Part shown: positions 47,039 to 57,972 of the stretch, in pieces
Layout of the letters: each line of letters starts with the position of its first letter
Numbering within the stretch: the stretch's first letter is position 1
Assembly (NCBI GenBank): GCA_947579605.1
Contig: OX388307.1
Coordinates: 26,637,237-26,701,236 of the forward strand
DNA from: Athripsodes cinereus
Lineage: Eukaryota; Arthropoda; Insecta; Trichoptera; Leptoceridae
Direction of reading: 5' to 3'
Length of the DNA: 64,000 nucleotides
Program-made: the position numbers and the translations under genes
The notes under the pieces: model-generated
What the model saw: only the letters and a program-made list of their open reading frames with translations
Told to the model about the DNA's origin: nothing
Databases searched by the model: none

Positions 47039-48860
47039 ATACACTTACTTATTGCTGAACGCTTTCACTATGCGACATCTTCAGAACTCCAATTAACCTA
47101 CATTTAGATGAACAAATTATTGCATATACAAAGATACCGTTTCATAATTTCACTATATAATATCTATGTAGACAGCTGATTCTTAATTATAAATAAACAT
47201 TTGTTAGTTAATATTTTACAATACTATATTTTTATTAAAAATATATTCTGACAAAAACATTGCAAACGTTGAAATTGACCGTAATATACGCCGAAAAAAC
47301 AAGATATTTCTCGCATTTTCGCACATCCGGTAAAGTTTTGTGTATTATCCGCCAATTGAGCGGAAGTAACCGAAAGCACACAGGAACTGCGGAAAATAAA
47401 CCGATATACGATTTTTTTATGGCTGTAAAATATTTTGTTAAAAAAACATTTACCATTTATAAGGCATCAAATACTTAATATGATGCCGGTATCTATTAAG
47501 AAATGCAAAAGTAAAAATATTGCAAAAAAATTAGTCAAGGAATGGTTAATAAAGTGTGGATTTATATAATATAACTAATAATTATTTTTGTATTTAGATT
47601 AATGTCGTATTAGGTTAATATATGTTTATAGTATGTTATAAGAGAACACGCCGACAAATCTTTTAGATTTGGCGTGACTCATTATCCTAAGATGTATATA
47701 TTTCTTATTCAATGTATTATTTTCATTTAATAAAAAAAAAAAAAAAACAATATTTAGAAAAGAACATACCTAATTTAACAATTTTATGCAATTCAAATCT
47801 GAAATATTTTACCTGAATCGAATTTTTGAAGAACTGTGGAAAAAGTGACACTTACCTGAAAAAAAGAAAAAACATTATTAGTATACTTCATAAATTTTTC
47901 TACATGATGAAAATAATAATTGATATATATTTAATTATGAAAAATATTTAGGGTTGCACACGCCAAGTTTAAACGCGTAAAAAGTTTATCATCAGAAAAA
48001 ATTATGTAAAAAGCATACCTAGGTACAATGAAAACTTGTGTCGAAAAATTGAGTAAAATCATTTTTGTACTGGTATATTTCAAGGTACATAGTGTTTTTT
48101 ATACCTAGTTATATCAAATTTAATTAAGTATAATATCAAAGTTTAAATTAACTTAGAAAATCAAACTCAATAACTATTTTCATAATATATTCGACATGAA
48201 TATAATTATATTCCTTAGAGCAAAATGTAAAACTTGAAAAATTGTAAATTGTATATTTCAATCTTAACTTTATCAGAACGTTCTCGTAAAGAGAATCTTT
48301 TTTTCCCATGTGATCTAAAGTAACATATTATTTCATTCGAATATAGAACACGGTATAAAATATGTTTTCAGAAAATAATCCAAAGTTTTTCATTTACAAG
48401 ATTATCCTCAGGTAGTACATAATATTACATAATAAGGTATGAAGGGATTGCGTAGAGGGTTGAAGGAAGACAGGGAATGATGGAATGGGTTCTATAGGGT
48501 GAGAATGAGATAGACTTGGTCCTAGAGTGAGAGCCATAGGTTGTAATGTGCCCTGCAAACCTTTAATCAATTCCGGTGAATTAAATTTGTAAGTACTATT
48601 AGTACTTCTATACTACACGACCTCAATTAACAGACGGGAGGGAAATGAAATTTGGACGATTCGTCAAATTCAACTGATGATGTTAAAAAACACCCAAGAC
48701 ACGTTGACACTTGTTAAAATTTAATATCAGCTTATTTTAATTTTTTTTTATCCCTTAATAGTTTTAAGCTTAAAAGTTGTGTGATTTGGTGATAAGCATA
48801 TTTTAAAACTCGATTAAATTACTAATGTATTTATTCATATTGTATAATATTATAACAGAA
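47039..48860. other. AT-rich stretch, nothing recognised
   Basis: Overlapping ORFs on both strands at 47235-47478 coincide with a less AT-rich patch but show no known domain. A purine-rich patch lies at about 48440-48550. No feature called. Confidence 0.4.
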
Positions 48861-49888
48861 AGGAATGAGTTATAAAGACAGAAGAGCAATCTGGAGCTTA
48901 TACAAGAACGAAGTGGCTGTAATTAAAAGCGGAGAGAGCTGCGCAGAAGCAAGGGTCGAACAAGGTGTAAAACAGGGATGCTCAATGTCGCCAGCTCTCT
49001 TTAACTGCTATATACAGCGAGCTATTGATGAATTGAGAGAAGAAATGAAGAATTGGACAGGAGTAAAAATAAATGGGAAAAAGGTCGACATGATTCGATA
49101 TGCTGACGATATAGCACTGCGCGCAGACTCCGAGATGGAGCTGAACGAAGCCTTACGAAAAATGGAAAGTATACTGCTGTCAATGTACAACATGAAAATA
49201 AATAAAAACAAAACAAAATGTATGGTCGTTGGAAGGGAGGAAGCGGCTGCGAACATTGCCATAAATGGAGTGAGCATCAAACAAGTAAGAGAATTCGCGT
49301 ACTTGGGCAGCAGAATAAACCAGGATGGACGCTCCAAATCGGAAATTGTGAGCAGAATAAACCAGCCAAGGATTGCCTTTAACAAAAAGTCGAAGATATT
49401 GGAATCCCCAAATATTGATTTAAGCGTAAGGAAGAACCTTACTAAAGCCTTTGTATGGAGCATACTGCTTTATGGATGTGAGACGTGGACCATCAGCAAG
49501 AGTGAAAGCGGACGGTTGGCGGCCTTTTAGATGTGGTGCTACAGACGCATGCTGAAGATCCATTAGTAGGAACACGTCGAAAACGAAGAAGTATTAACCA
49601 GGGTGGGCGAAAAAAGGCAACTTCTTAAGAGAATCAGCCAACAACGAGCTAACTGGATTGGCCACAACATCAGGCATCCAGGACTACTCATCGCCATCGC
49701 GGAGGGTAAGACCGAGGGGACAAATGGCAGAGGCCGATCAAGAGATGCATATATGGACCAACTGAAGAGGGACATAAACTGTGGCTCATACGTAGAGCTG
49801 AAAAGACTGGCTGAGAATAGGGAGGAATGGAGAAGAAAAACCAAACTCGTTGCAGACCAATCCAATGGATTGTAACTCATTATATATA
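48861..49888 (+). mobile_element. RTE-like LINE, truncated copy 2
   Basis: Homologous to copy 1 (6949-8760, minus) from AGGAATGAGTTATAAAGACA to the 3' end TAACTCATTATATATA. The 5' end is truncated inside the reverse transcriptase. TATAACAG at 48851-48858 and 49887-49894 may be a short target duplication. Its 3' side abuts a SINE-like copy (49893). Confidence 0.8.
48865..49875 (+). pseudogene. RTE-like reverse transcriptase fragment with three stops
   Basis: One continuous frame shared with copy 1: MSYKDRRAIWSLYKNE, QGVKQGCSMSPALF, MIRYADDIALR with the catalytic YADD, NKTKCMVVG, FAYLGS, SILLYGCETWTI, then RANWIGHNIRH and GRSRDAYMDQL to ADQSNGL. In-frame stops are at 49528-49530 (GAA in copy 1) and twice in succession at about 49565-49570 (Trp and Ser in copy 1). 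The first half therefore ends at AAF, and the second half is only readable from 49603. Both copies share nearly all residues between these lesions, so they derive from the same recent family. Copy 2 has no frameshift. It is dead because of truncation and stops. Confidence 0.85.
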
Positions 49889-49892
49889 TAAC

Positions 49893-50052
49893 AGGTGTTC
49901 GAAAAAATAAAGACATCTTAAATTCAGCGATTAGTTTTGCCACCCATCCTAAATCTCTTATTTTATTGTTGAAACGCTAAGGACAGCTTACATTTTTATT
50001 GTATGCAGCCGATCTGCTGGCTTCCCCCTTTGTGGGATATGTCGTGATGGTA
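49893..50052 (+). repeat. SINE-like 261-bp family, tail-side half
   Basis: CAGGTGTTCGAAAAAATAAA, TTTTGCCACCCATCC, GGACAGCTTACATTTTTATT, GATCTGCTGGCTTCCCCC and GGGATATGTCGTGATGGTA. The head half is missing where RTE-like copy 2 adjoins. Confidence 0.75.
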
Positions 50053-50239
50053 AAATAATAGTAGTTGTATTAGTGGTAATATTCTTTTATACGAAATGCT
50101 TTGTTTCCAAATTTATCGTAAAAGGGAAACTAATTAACAGTTTTACAAAATAGTTTAGTTATACCAATTAATGAATCTAGAAATGCTAATCGAAATGTTT
50201 GATTTTAATTATCATTGTTAATTTTCAATTTAATTTTCA

Positions 50240-50400
50240 ACAACACACGATAGGCTCAGACGCAGGTGGTTGGAGATGGTTAAACAAGAAATGCGGGAAT
50301 GTGATGTCACTCAACGTGGCGATAAAAAACAAGAAAAGCAGTCACACCGTCATCTTAAACTAATGATTGACCCAGAAGAAGAAGAAGCGACACAATAAAG
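50240..50400 (+). pseudogene. LINE 3'-end stub with (GAA)n tail
   Basis: The plus-strand frame RLRRRWLEMVKQEMRECDVT followed by HRHLKLMIDPEEEE resembles the end of RTE-like LINE proteins (W-x2-V-x2-D/E-[LM] … R-x6-ADP). It ends GAAGAAGAAGAAG. Only ~50 codons remain. Confidence 0.55.
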
Positions 50401-51035
50401 TAATGAAAAAAATATTATAATAATAAATTAAAATCTGAAGTAGGAACAAAAAAGGCATTAAATAGAATGTATGTAGACACTCATATATACGTAGAGTAAT
50501 TTCATGAGGCTTTCAAACTAAAAATAATTTCAAAACTGGTTTTATCAATTTAAAAATTAGTCGGTAATAGAGGTGATTCTTTTATAAAAATGTGCGAAAA
50601 ACTTCCACTTCAATAGTCCATCCGTAAATAAATCAATGAAACAAAATTCTGATTGTACTTACTAATACCATTAGTAACTCTGAGTTTTCTTTTTGAATTA
50701 CATTATATTTCAAGTACTTTTATACTTATTTAAAAGCTTCACGATAAGTACGTTTAAAAGAACGTTTAATTCAAGTAAGCTCGGAACATAAAGGGATTGG
50801 TATTATATATATACATAAAAATATCTTCCAGAGTGATAGGATGTTAAATTTTTGTGTTATCACAATTAGTCTTAATGTGCATATCATTACATAAAGATTT
50901 AAAAAAAATATTGTTGTTTTCTGCCTGGAAATGATTAATGAATCTATTACTATTATTATTTGGATGATTTGTAAAGCGCCGTTTTGTGAAAAAAAATCCA
51001 CCTCAAAGGCGCTCAAAATATATCCATCTATTCCA
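50401..51035. other. AT-rich stretch, nothing recognised
   Basis: No feature supported. Confidence 0.5.
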
Positions 51036-51263
51036 TTACAGTACCTATATCTCATAAGTAGTGTAGCCGGTAGACAAACCGCATGTAATAAGCATGCAAC
51101 TAGTCCTCTCCATACAAATTAAAATATAGATGTATTCAGAATAGGTGGGGCATCTCATCGCCGAATCGAAAATGTTTACGAACACCTGCTTTTTGCTGGA
51201 TACTCCAATAAACTTACAAAATAGAGTGGAAGACCAATTCTTTCGCGGGACTTGGCAGAACAC
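51036..51263 (-). repeat. SINE-like 261-bp family, diverged full-length copy
   Basis: TATATCTCATAAGTAGTGTA, GCCGGTAGACAAACCGCATG, CTCATCGCCGAATCGAAAAT, CGAACACCTGCTTTTTGCTG and GAGTGGAAGACCAATTCTTT occur in family order. Confidence 0.65.
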
Positions 51264-51853
51264 AGTAATAATTATCTGTTATCGGGATTCCCGTGTCATT
51301 GTTCATTTTGGCTCGAGCTAAAATCAACAACGGTGCAGTAATACCTAATGTGTATTGTATTTTTATTACGGTATTGGATAATACTGTATCACGTATGGAA
51401 AATCTGAGATGTAATGGAATATTAATAAAGTAGATTTGCTTTCTTAGGTATTTATGTGTTATGCTATAATATTCATGATACGCAGAAGTTAGTTATCCCA
51501 TAGAGATATCTGCCATCAATCGTCCAATTTCAGAAATTGATCAGCCTTTGTATGGGCGTCCATTTTGCATTATTAAATACTTCATTTACAAGAACACTTT
51601 CCATATTGTTCTTTATTAAAGTGCGTTCACAAGGAAAAATAAATGTATATCCTCGTTACCAGATTTTCATTTTGGTTCCGATAGGAGTTTCAAAAATTGT
51701 TTAACAGCTCTCGAGCCACCTTAAACTTTATTAAATTTCTAAGAAAGAGGTGGGGGTAGCCTTGTTCTTTGATTATCCATATTTTTTTCGAGATGCTAGG
51801 AAAGAGTACCTGGGCACGCTTGTGATTTTAACATTCACTAGGAAAAACGGAAT
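51264..51853. other. AT-rich stretch, nothing recognised
   Basis: No feature supported. Confidence 0.5.
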
Positions 51854-51855
51854 TA

Positions 51856-52269
51856 CAGTAGTGGCCATAAGAATGGAAACGCTCAGAATTTTGTTTAAAT
51901 TTCTAGAAAAGTTTAGTTTTTAATGCACTTATTCATAAAAATATTTTATTTTTATGGTTGAAATTGTCACTAGCATTTTTCTTTTTATAATTCTAATATT
52001 TTTTGGATGAGTCATCTGTTTCTTACCATTTAATGGTGGTTTTATTTCAACCACCAACATTAATGAGTTTTAACAGCTCATTATGATATGCTCCTTAACG
52101 ATTGAAATTCTCTTTTTTTTTTTGTTTTGTTTTGTAAATATTCAAGTTATTATTTTAACATTTTAATATTTATTTACTCTTTTGTTGCCCTCACAAAAAG
52201 AAAAAAATACCTTAATTTGATCATTTTCTTACATTTTGTTAAGCGTTTCCATACTTATGGCCACTACTG
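51856..52269. mobile_element. Tc1/mariner-type MITE with TA target duplication
   Basis: Terminal inverted repeats start CAGTAGTGGCCATAAG and run ~28 bp with one mismatch (to AATGGAAACGCT / TATGGAAACGCT). TA flanks both ends (51854-51855 and 52270-52271). The CAGT..TGGCCA start is typical of Tc1-like ends. The 414-bp interior is AT-rich, has no transposase ORF, and contains a small hairpin (GGTGG…CCACC, near 52035). It would need an autonomous relative to move. Confidence 0.85.
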
Positions 52270-52409
52270 TATATTATTATCCGTTGTATGGAAAATCCCA
52301 AACAATATTTATAATATAAAAAAGTATACTGACACATAGTATATCAATTTTGAGATTTAGAGCAGGGCCTATTTGCTTAAGAGATTTCTTTCCGCAATTA
52401 ATAATGAGT

Positions 52410-52702
52410 ATAAATATAATGAGTATAAATAAACTGGCTGGGACATGTTTTGAGAATGCCCAATGATAGTTGGCCAAAAAGAGCACTGTTCTTCCGTCCG
52501 CAGGGGTTCCGTAGGCCCGGGCGTCCCTCTTTCACAATACACCGTTCCTATGACAACGATATCAGAGCGCAAGGAATGTCGTGGGAAGAGGTGACGCAAT
52601 TGGCACAGAGACGGAGGAATGGAGGAGGCTGGTTTCTGCCCTGTGCTCCCGAGAGGAGCGTTGAGGGCGATGATGATGATGATGATAAATATATAATGAG
52701 TA
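52410..52702 (+). pseudogene. LINE 3' fragment (C-terminal ORF2) with (GAT)n tail and probable TSD
   Basis: Plus strand from about 52435 encodes MRMPNDSWPKRALFFRPQGF, a Pro-rich RRPGRPS, then SWEEVTQLAQRRRN and the final block up to CAPERS. This is the …LGxVLRMP … RPGRP … W-x-E-x2-x2-A-x2-R… end of an RTE/L2-like LINE. It ends GATGATGATGATGAT. Flanks share TAAATATAATGAGTA before (about 52411-52425) and ATAAATATATAATGAGTA after (about 52685-52702), a probable imperfect target duplication. The same element tail occurs at 52981 (minus) and 57654 (plus). Confidence 0.7.
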
Positions 52703-52878
52703 CTTTTATAATAATAAGATCCTTTTAAACGAAACATGTATAGTTTCCACGAAGATGATGTCAGGGCAACATTTAGCCTCAGCAAAAAATGAAGTAGGTA
52801 CTTACTTCATTATTGTGTACTGCAATGGAAGTTTAAAAAGAAAATGATACAAAGAATTACGGTGCATATCTATTTATA

Positions 52879-53140
52879 TAATCACAGCATCTATCACAAG
52901 TGATACGACCAGCAGAGCACACTGCACGCGTACCGGGTGGCATACCTCATCGCTGAAAATGTAAGTGATATTTTTCAAATCATCATCATCATCATCGCCC
53001 TCAACGCTCCTCTTGGGAGCACAGGGCAGAAACCAGCCTCCTCCATTCAGAGTGTCTCTGTGCCAATTTTACAAATATCTGCCTTTTATATAATACTAGA
53101 CGTATTCAAAAGATTGGGAGATTAATTCGTTGTCGGGGAT
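52879..53140 (-). repeat. SINE-like 261-bp family copy interrupted by a LINE stub
   Basis: CACAGCATCTATCACAAGTG, ACCAGCAGAGCACACTGCA, GGTGGCATACCTCATCGCTG before the break; ATATCTGCCTTTTATA and GATTGGGAGATTAATTCG after it. The internal break is the 85-bp insertion 52981-53065. Confidence 0.6.
52970..53076 (-). mobile_element. 85-bp LINE 3' stub with 11-bp near-TSD
   Basis: ATTTTTCAAAT (52970-52980) and ATTTTACAAAT (53066-53076) flank the insert. Read on the minus strand the insert is the final part of the 52.4/57.7 kb LINE family (GGAGGAGGCTGGTTTCTGCC, CTGTGCTCCCAAGAGGAGCG) ending in (GAT)n. Confidence 0.8.
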
Positions 53141-53608
53141 AGCGCGGTTTAAAAAATAAATATATTGTTTAAAGAAAGATGTACTTTGTAATTTACTGTC
53201 ATTTTTTTAACGAAATATAAATTAGGTTTAAGGTTAACTGTGAAAACAAACAACACATTATTTTGTCGATAGCCTTTGTATTACAATTCATTATTAAATT
53301 TGCATTAGAGGGGTAGTTATTATTATTATTATTTCAGTTTGTTTTAGACAAAACAAGGGTACTGAGGGTGAAATTAAGAGTTGATGAAACATCAAAGAAA
53401 GGAGAAGAAGTGAATAAACGTCAATTATAAGCATTAATTGATTTGTAATTCGTCTGTATCAGATTAAATGTTTTGAAACTGTTGTTCCTTTGTTTGGTTT
53501 CTCCAACGTTCTTTTGTACTTATGTCTGTCATAGTTGAATATTAAAAAAAATATTTGTTTGCAAAAAAATGCAAGATTTAAAAAAAACTTTGTTTTACGT
53601 ACCACTCA
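53141..53608. other. AT-rich stretch, nothing recognised
   Basis: No feature supported. Confidence 0.5.
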
Positions 53609-53688
53609 CTGCTTTTTGCAGGATACTCGATCACACACGAAATAGAAAAAGAGACCAATTCTTTCCGGATGCCCCACGGAACTATATG
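53609..53688 (-). repeat. SINE-like 261-bp family, head fragment
   Basis: CTGCTTTTTGCAGGATACTC, GAAAAAGAGACCAATTCTTT and CCGGATGCCCCACGGAAC match the head block. Confidence 0.65.
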
Positions 53689-54075
53689 TGTATATGTAGT
53701 AAAAAAATCTAAATAATAAAATGTATTTAATAATTCCACTGTGACTTATTTATTCATGCCTCAAAATAATAAGTTTCAGTAGAATTATTTCTTTAGTTGA
53801 ATTACTCAATAATGTGTTTGGGTGATTTCTTATGAAAAAAATTCATTACTCGTGACATAGTACGACTATTACAGGACAACCCGATACTTAGAGAAAAGAG
53901 CTGAAGACCTTTTTTTAGTCTAAGATTACACTGATAATAGTTAGCATAACAAAATTACTACAAGTCCTTTGTTGATAAACTTTAGTAGTGATACAAGCCA
54001 AACATATTGGATAATTTAAAAATTAGCTTACCTTTCTCAAAACGTATAACTGAGTTATCTAAACAATATATTAAA
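53689..54075. other. AT-rich stretch, nothing recognised
   Basis: No feature supported. Confidence 0.5.
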
Positions 54076-54077
54076 CA

Positions 54078-54690
54078 ACTAGCTGACCCAGCGACTTTCG
54101 TACCGCCTAACAATCAATGAATTTTTAATATTTTTAATCTCTATACAAACTTCCGTAATTGTCCAAGTGTGTCATCGAATAGTGTAATAAAATATAATTA
54201 ATTTATTTTGAAAAATTATACTTATCTCAGATTTGTTCATAAATAATCTGCTGTACGTAATATAATTATGTAGGTACTAATTTATTTTTTTAAGGTAGAT
54301 ACCTATCCATTTTAAATAAATAAAAAATCTAATCCATGATTTTTTCAAATTTGAAATTTCAGAATCACAGATGTTAAATTCTGTTGATAACGATTTTAAT
54401 TTGAAAATGCATATGGAATTAATTCTATAAATAGGCCAATCTATAAAAAAACTTCATCGTTGATTTTGTATAATTCTCCATAGGTATTGTTTTATTTATT
54501 GAAATTAAAAATATATGGCATAAATAATTTTCTTCGTAATTTTTCTTCCCGTGAATTTGTAAAATATTTTTATAATCGGCTATTCGGGGCGGAGAAGAAT
54601 TCAACAAATCAGAGATCATTCAAATCGGTACAGCCATTCTTGAGTTATAAATGGTGTAACTAACACCACTTTCTTTTATATTTTAAACAA
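54078..54690 (+). repeat. Widespread invertebrate interspersed repeat (CTAGCTGACCCAGC… type)
   Basis: The left part reads CTAGCTGACCCAGCGACTTT then CGTACCGCCTAAC. The right part reads AAATCGGTACAGCCATTCTT then GAGTTATAAATGGTGTAACT. I know both sentences, in this order and several hundred bases apart, from many arthropod genomes as one dispersed element. I cannot state its class from this copy. The interior (54130-54600) is AT-rich with no ORF. Confidence 0.5.
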
Positions 54691-55880
54691 TAACAACAAT
54701 AAGTCGACCCTCAACTACACTGTATCAATATTCAATGTGAATGTACCCACTGTTGAGGATTATTAACGCCTCGTTGTTATAATAGTTGAACGTAAACTCA
54801 ACAGCCCTAAGCTGGGATTGTGTATTCAAATATTTTAATTCAATTAGGAAATTAACAGGAACAAACAAATAGACAATATTGCGGGTAATACAACCATTTT
54901 CAAAGCACTAAGTCTTCAATATGTTCACACATAAAGACAATAGAGTCCACTGGCAACTCCTCTTATTTATTTAACACTTTGAATCCTTTTTTATTACTAG
55001 ATCTTCAACTCTTTTCCGCAAAATTGATAAAATAAATAAATTTTAAGTGTAAAAGGATGGTACATATTAATCACTATACATATGTATAGTGATAATCTGG
55101 CCAATGCATATCATCACATTTTTTCTTAAGTAAATTGATTTGTTGATTTTGTGAATGATGATGAGCAAGAAGAATATATTTTTTTTTATAAATTTTGATC
55201 GAAAGGGTGTATCAAAAAGATGGAAAAGAATGGAAAACTGAACAGTATAATGTACATTTATTTGTAGTGGGTGTATAATATTATCAATCGCGTTGGATTC
55301 TTAGCATAAGCATTCTTTAAATATTGTTTACAGAAGAAAAGGTATTTTGCCAACTAATGACTTTTCGATCCAGCACATCGCCACCCGTCCAGAATACATT
55401 ATAATAATAAAAATACATTTTTCTTTCTGTATCATAGAATATGAATGTGGTAACATCGTTAGTATAAATTGAATCGAGAGAGGAAATGAAAATGAAAGCA
55501 CAGAAGATGCTTTCAGAACTAAAAATATTAGAATATCATTAGTAGAATTGCTGATCCAATTCCTTTGTTTTCATTGTATAAGTAAAAGAAGTAAAGTAAG
55601 TAGCAACGTTATTATTCAAATTACATTCAGTGCAGGGTGAGCTTAAAACTATGATATAATTAAATGTGTAGAAAATCGAAGATGTCAACGTGTTTCACGT
55701 TTGACGATTTGGACGTATGAGAGTTTGTTTTTTAAAAATGTATATAATTAAATACAATATTTGTGCTTACAAAATGTTTTCTTCAGTTCGATTTCACATA
55801 ATTTCATTCAAACCATTCATTCGATTTTTGTCCATAGATTATGTTTCTTAAGCCATAGTTTCTCTCATTTGTTTGGTCCT
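54691..55880. other. AT-rich stretch with a 24-bp palindrome and a repeat scrap
   Basis: A perfect palindrome ATCACTATACAT/ATGTATAGTGAT lies at about 55070-55093. A short scrap of the SINE-like family (CAGCACATCGCCACCCGTCC AGAAT) lies near 55372-55400. Nothing else recognised. Confidence 0.5.
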
Positions 55881-55905
55881 GTAAATAAAATATGTGTATA
55901 TGTAG

Positions 55906-56003
55906 ATATTAATTATTGGAAGAGTAGATGGCTAACGGACGCCAAGAATCCTGCAAAGCTGACCACGGAAGGACAAAAGAAATATGACAAGACCGCAAAA
56001 GAG
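55906..56003 (+). CDS. Candidate host-gene internal exon
   Basis: A 98-bp segment, GC-richer than its surroundings, sits between an acceptor-like site (pyrimidine-rich TTTCTCTCATTTGTTTGGTC followed at some distance by TATATGTAG, AG at 55904-55905) and a consensus donor GAG|GTAAGT at 56001-56009. The frame open across it gives NYWKSRWLTDAKNPAKLTTE then GQKKYDKTAKE, a charged soluble-looking stretch. It would enter in phase 1 and leave in phase 0. I do not recognise the protein family and see no companion exon nearby, which is normal if introns are long. It could also be a chance ORF. The donor match and the codon-like composition are the arguments for it. Confidence 0.4.
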
Positions 56004-56009
56004 GTAAGT

Positions 56010-56845
56010 TCGTGTTACTCAAAACCGTCAAAAAAATAAAAGTTTAGAAGATGCTTAGATTCAGCAATGGAGTGATTAAGGGTAGTAGTGAATCTTTCAG
56101 TCAAAAGATAAATTTATATTTGACAACTTTTTCGTTCAATTTTATCTTTATTGACAACTTTTGAGTTCATTTTGATCTCTATTAAAAAATTAGCCGATAA
56201 AAGACTATGACATAATAGTTTTTTTTTGTTGCAAATACATCAAAATAAACTTGTATATCTTTTAAGATGTCGTAAATTTAATTAATAATACATAGATATT
56301 CTATTTGTCTACTGTGTTATTTACCTTTGAATGTAATTCTTTTACGTGGGTTTACATGAGTAATATTATGAGTTCGTACTCAGTATTGTTGATTCCTTGA
56401 GGACAGCAACTGAACAGTTCACCAAACATCAAATACTTTTTGTATACAAACGTATTGTAATGTATGCTCTGAATAATTCTCAAAGGACAGATCCGTAAAC
56501 TTGAATATAGTAAAATGTAGCATTATGTCTTTGACGGATTGACTTTGAATAAATTACGTAAAAATAAAATGATGGCTCATTTATTTCAGAAGATCGAAAA
56601 TTATAAAGAGCTATTTTCAACAAAAACTCAATTTTAAACAAAAAAAATATGAAAACTGGAGGAGAAAATTTGAAGATAAAGTTTGTCATGTAAATACGAG
56701 TTTTTTTGGGTTTAATAAAAAATTCATTCTGAATCTGCAAAAAACATAATCAATAGACGACCCTCTTTCAAAATACGTTGCTCATACAAAGTCATTAGAT
56801 TTCTCGTAGGGAGAAATAACTTAATTAAGAAAAATCAACACACAA
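56010..56845. other. AT-rich stretch, nothing recognised
   Basis: Possibly intron if the exon at 55906 is real. No feature seen. Confidence 0.45.
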
Positions 56846-56859
56846 AACTACCACATTAG

Positions 56860-57000
56860 GCGAGGACAACGTCATCTTATTTGGTAGTGCCCCGAATGGA
56901 ACCCACAACCCATCTTTTTGTGAGATGTGCTTTGTCCAATTAAGCTAGGGGTCGCCCGTTATGCTTTATTGTAAAAATAACATCGATAAATAACTAAGTT
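56860..57000 (-). repeat. tRNA-derived SINE (tRNA-like head 56888-56959)
   Basis: On the minus strand: GGGCGACCCC, then TAGCTTAATTGGAC (A box; GCTT/AAGC D stem), CATCT-CACAAAA-AGATG (a perfect five-pair anticodon stem with a seven-base loop), and GGGTTCCATTCGGGG (degenerate B box, T stem broken). The acceptor stem has no partner, so this is a SINE head or tRNA pseudogene and not a working tRNA. AAGATGACGTTGTCCTC follows, a block also found at 41.0 kb. Confidence 0.7.
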
Positions 57001-57010
57001 GTTAGATAAA

Positions 57011-57615
57011 TAATATGTTTTCAACACGGTAGTTTGTTTAAACCTTATAACGTTTTAGGTAGCGCTGAAGAAAAACAATCGCGTAACGATAGCCAAATTA
57101 TTATGATTTAACATAATATACGTCTTATAGATGAAGATAAAGCGTAATTAGATAGATGTTTGTATATTTTATTCCGTGTGACAATCGTTTCATTTCATTT
57201 AATTGTACGGTGAATGAATTTAATAAAAATGTTCACTGAATGTGACGGATTATGGATTCAGTCTGCTTGATTAAATGTTCACTTCTTGTTTCACTGATCA
57301 ATATAATCGTTTGTGTTCACAATAAATGCTACGCAAAACAATGTTTGTAAACAGTCAAAATTTCGGGTCCGGCAACTTTCGGTCAAAATGGATTACAAAT
57401 TAGCTAAATTTGGCCGAAAAAAAAATTTGAATTATGAAAATATCTTATTACAATATGATATCACCGAAACTGATCGACTTTGCGTAACTTGACTTATTTT
57501 CAACTGTAATTGACCTTATTTTTTTGTTACTATGATTTTAGTTACTTATGTATTCTGTGCTGTTGTGTTTAAATTAATAAATAAACTTCGTAAACGAATT
57601 TATTTAGTTTTTACT
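57011..57615. other. AT-rich stretch, nothing recognised
   Basis: No feature supported. Confidence 0.5.
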
Positions 57616-57639
57616 TCTAGATATATTTTTAATGTCAAG

Positions 57640-57970
57640 TGGTTTGAACATGTTACAAAAGATGTTGTGCGCCGGCGCACCCAGCAGAGACCTGTAATCT
57701 CCGTAATACAGGAGAGACGATGGTCCTAGCTGGGACGTGTTTTGAGAATGCCCAATGAAAGTTGTCCAAAAAGAGCGCTGTTGTTCCGTCAGCAAGGGTT
57801 CCGTCGGCCCGGGTGTCCCTCTTTCACAATACACCGTTCCTATGACAATGATATCAGAGCGCAGGAAATGTGGAAAGAGGTGACGCAATTGGCGCAAAGA
57901 CGCTCTGAATGGAGGAGGCTGGTTTCTGCCCTGTGCTCCCAAGAGGAGCGTTGAGGGCGATGATGATATT
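57640..57970 (+). pseudogene. LINE 3' fragment (C-terminal ORF2), longest copy of the 52.4 kb family
   Basis: The plus strand encodes FEHVTKDVVRRRTQQRPVIS and ERRWS, a stop at 57727-57729, then LGRVLRMPNESCPKRALLFR, GFRRPGCPSFTIHRSYDNDI, MWKEVTQLAQRRSEWRRLVS and ALCSQEER before the true stop and a GATGATGAT tail. This is the region after the RT thumb in an RTE/L2-like LINE. A premature stop and a small deletion relative to 52435 (around EMW/EMSW) mark it as dead. ATATTTTTAA before and ATATTTTAAA after may be remnants of a target duplication. Confidence 0.7.
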
Positions 57971-57972
57971 TT

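Noticed and set aside
47235..47478. Overlapping ORFs on both strands as a small gene
   Set aside because: No start context, domain or splice signals. The openness on both strands follows from base composition in a short patch.
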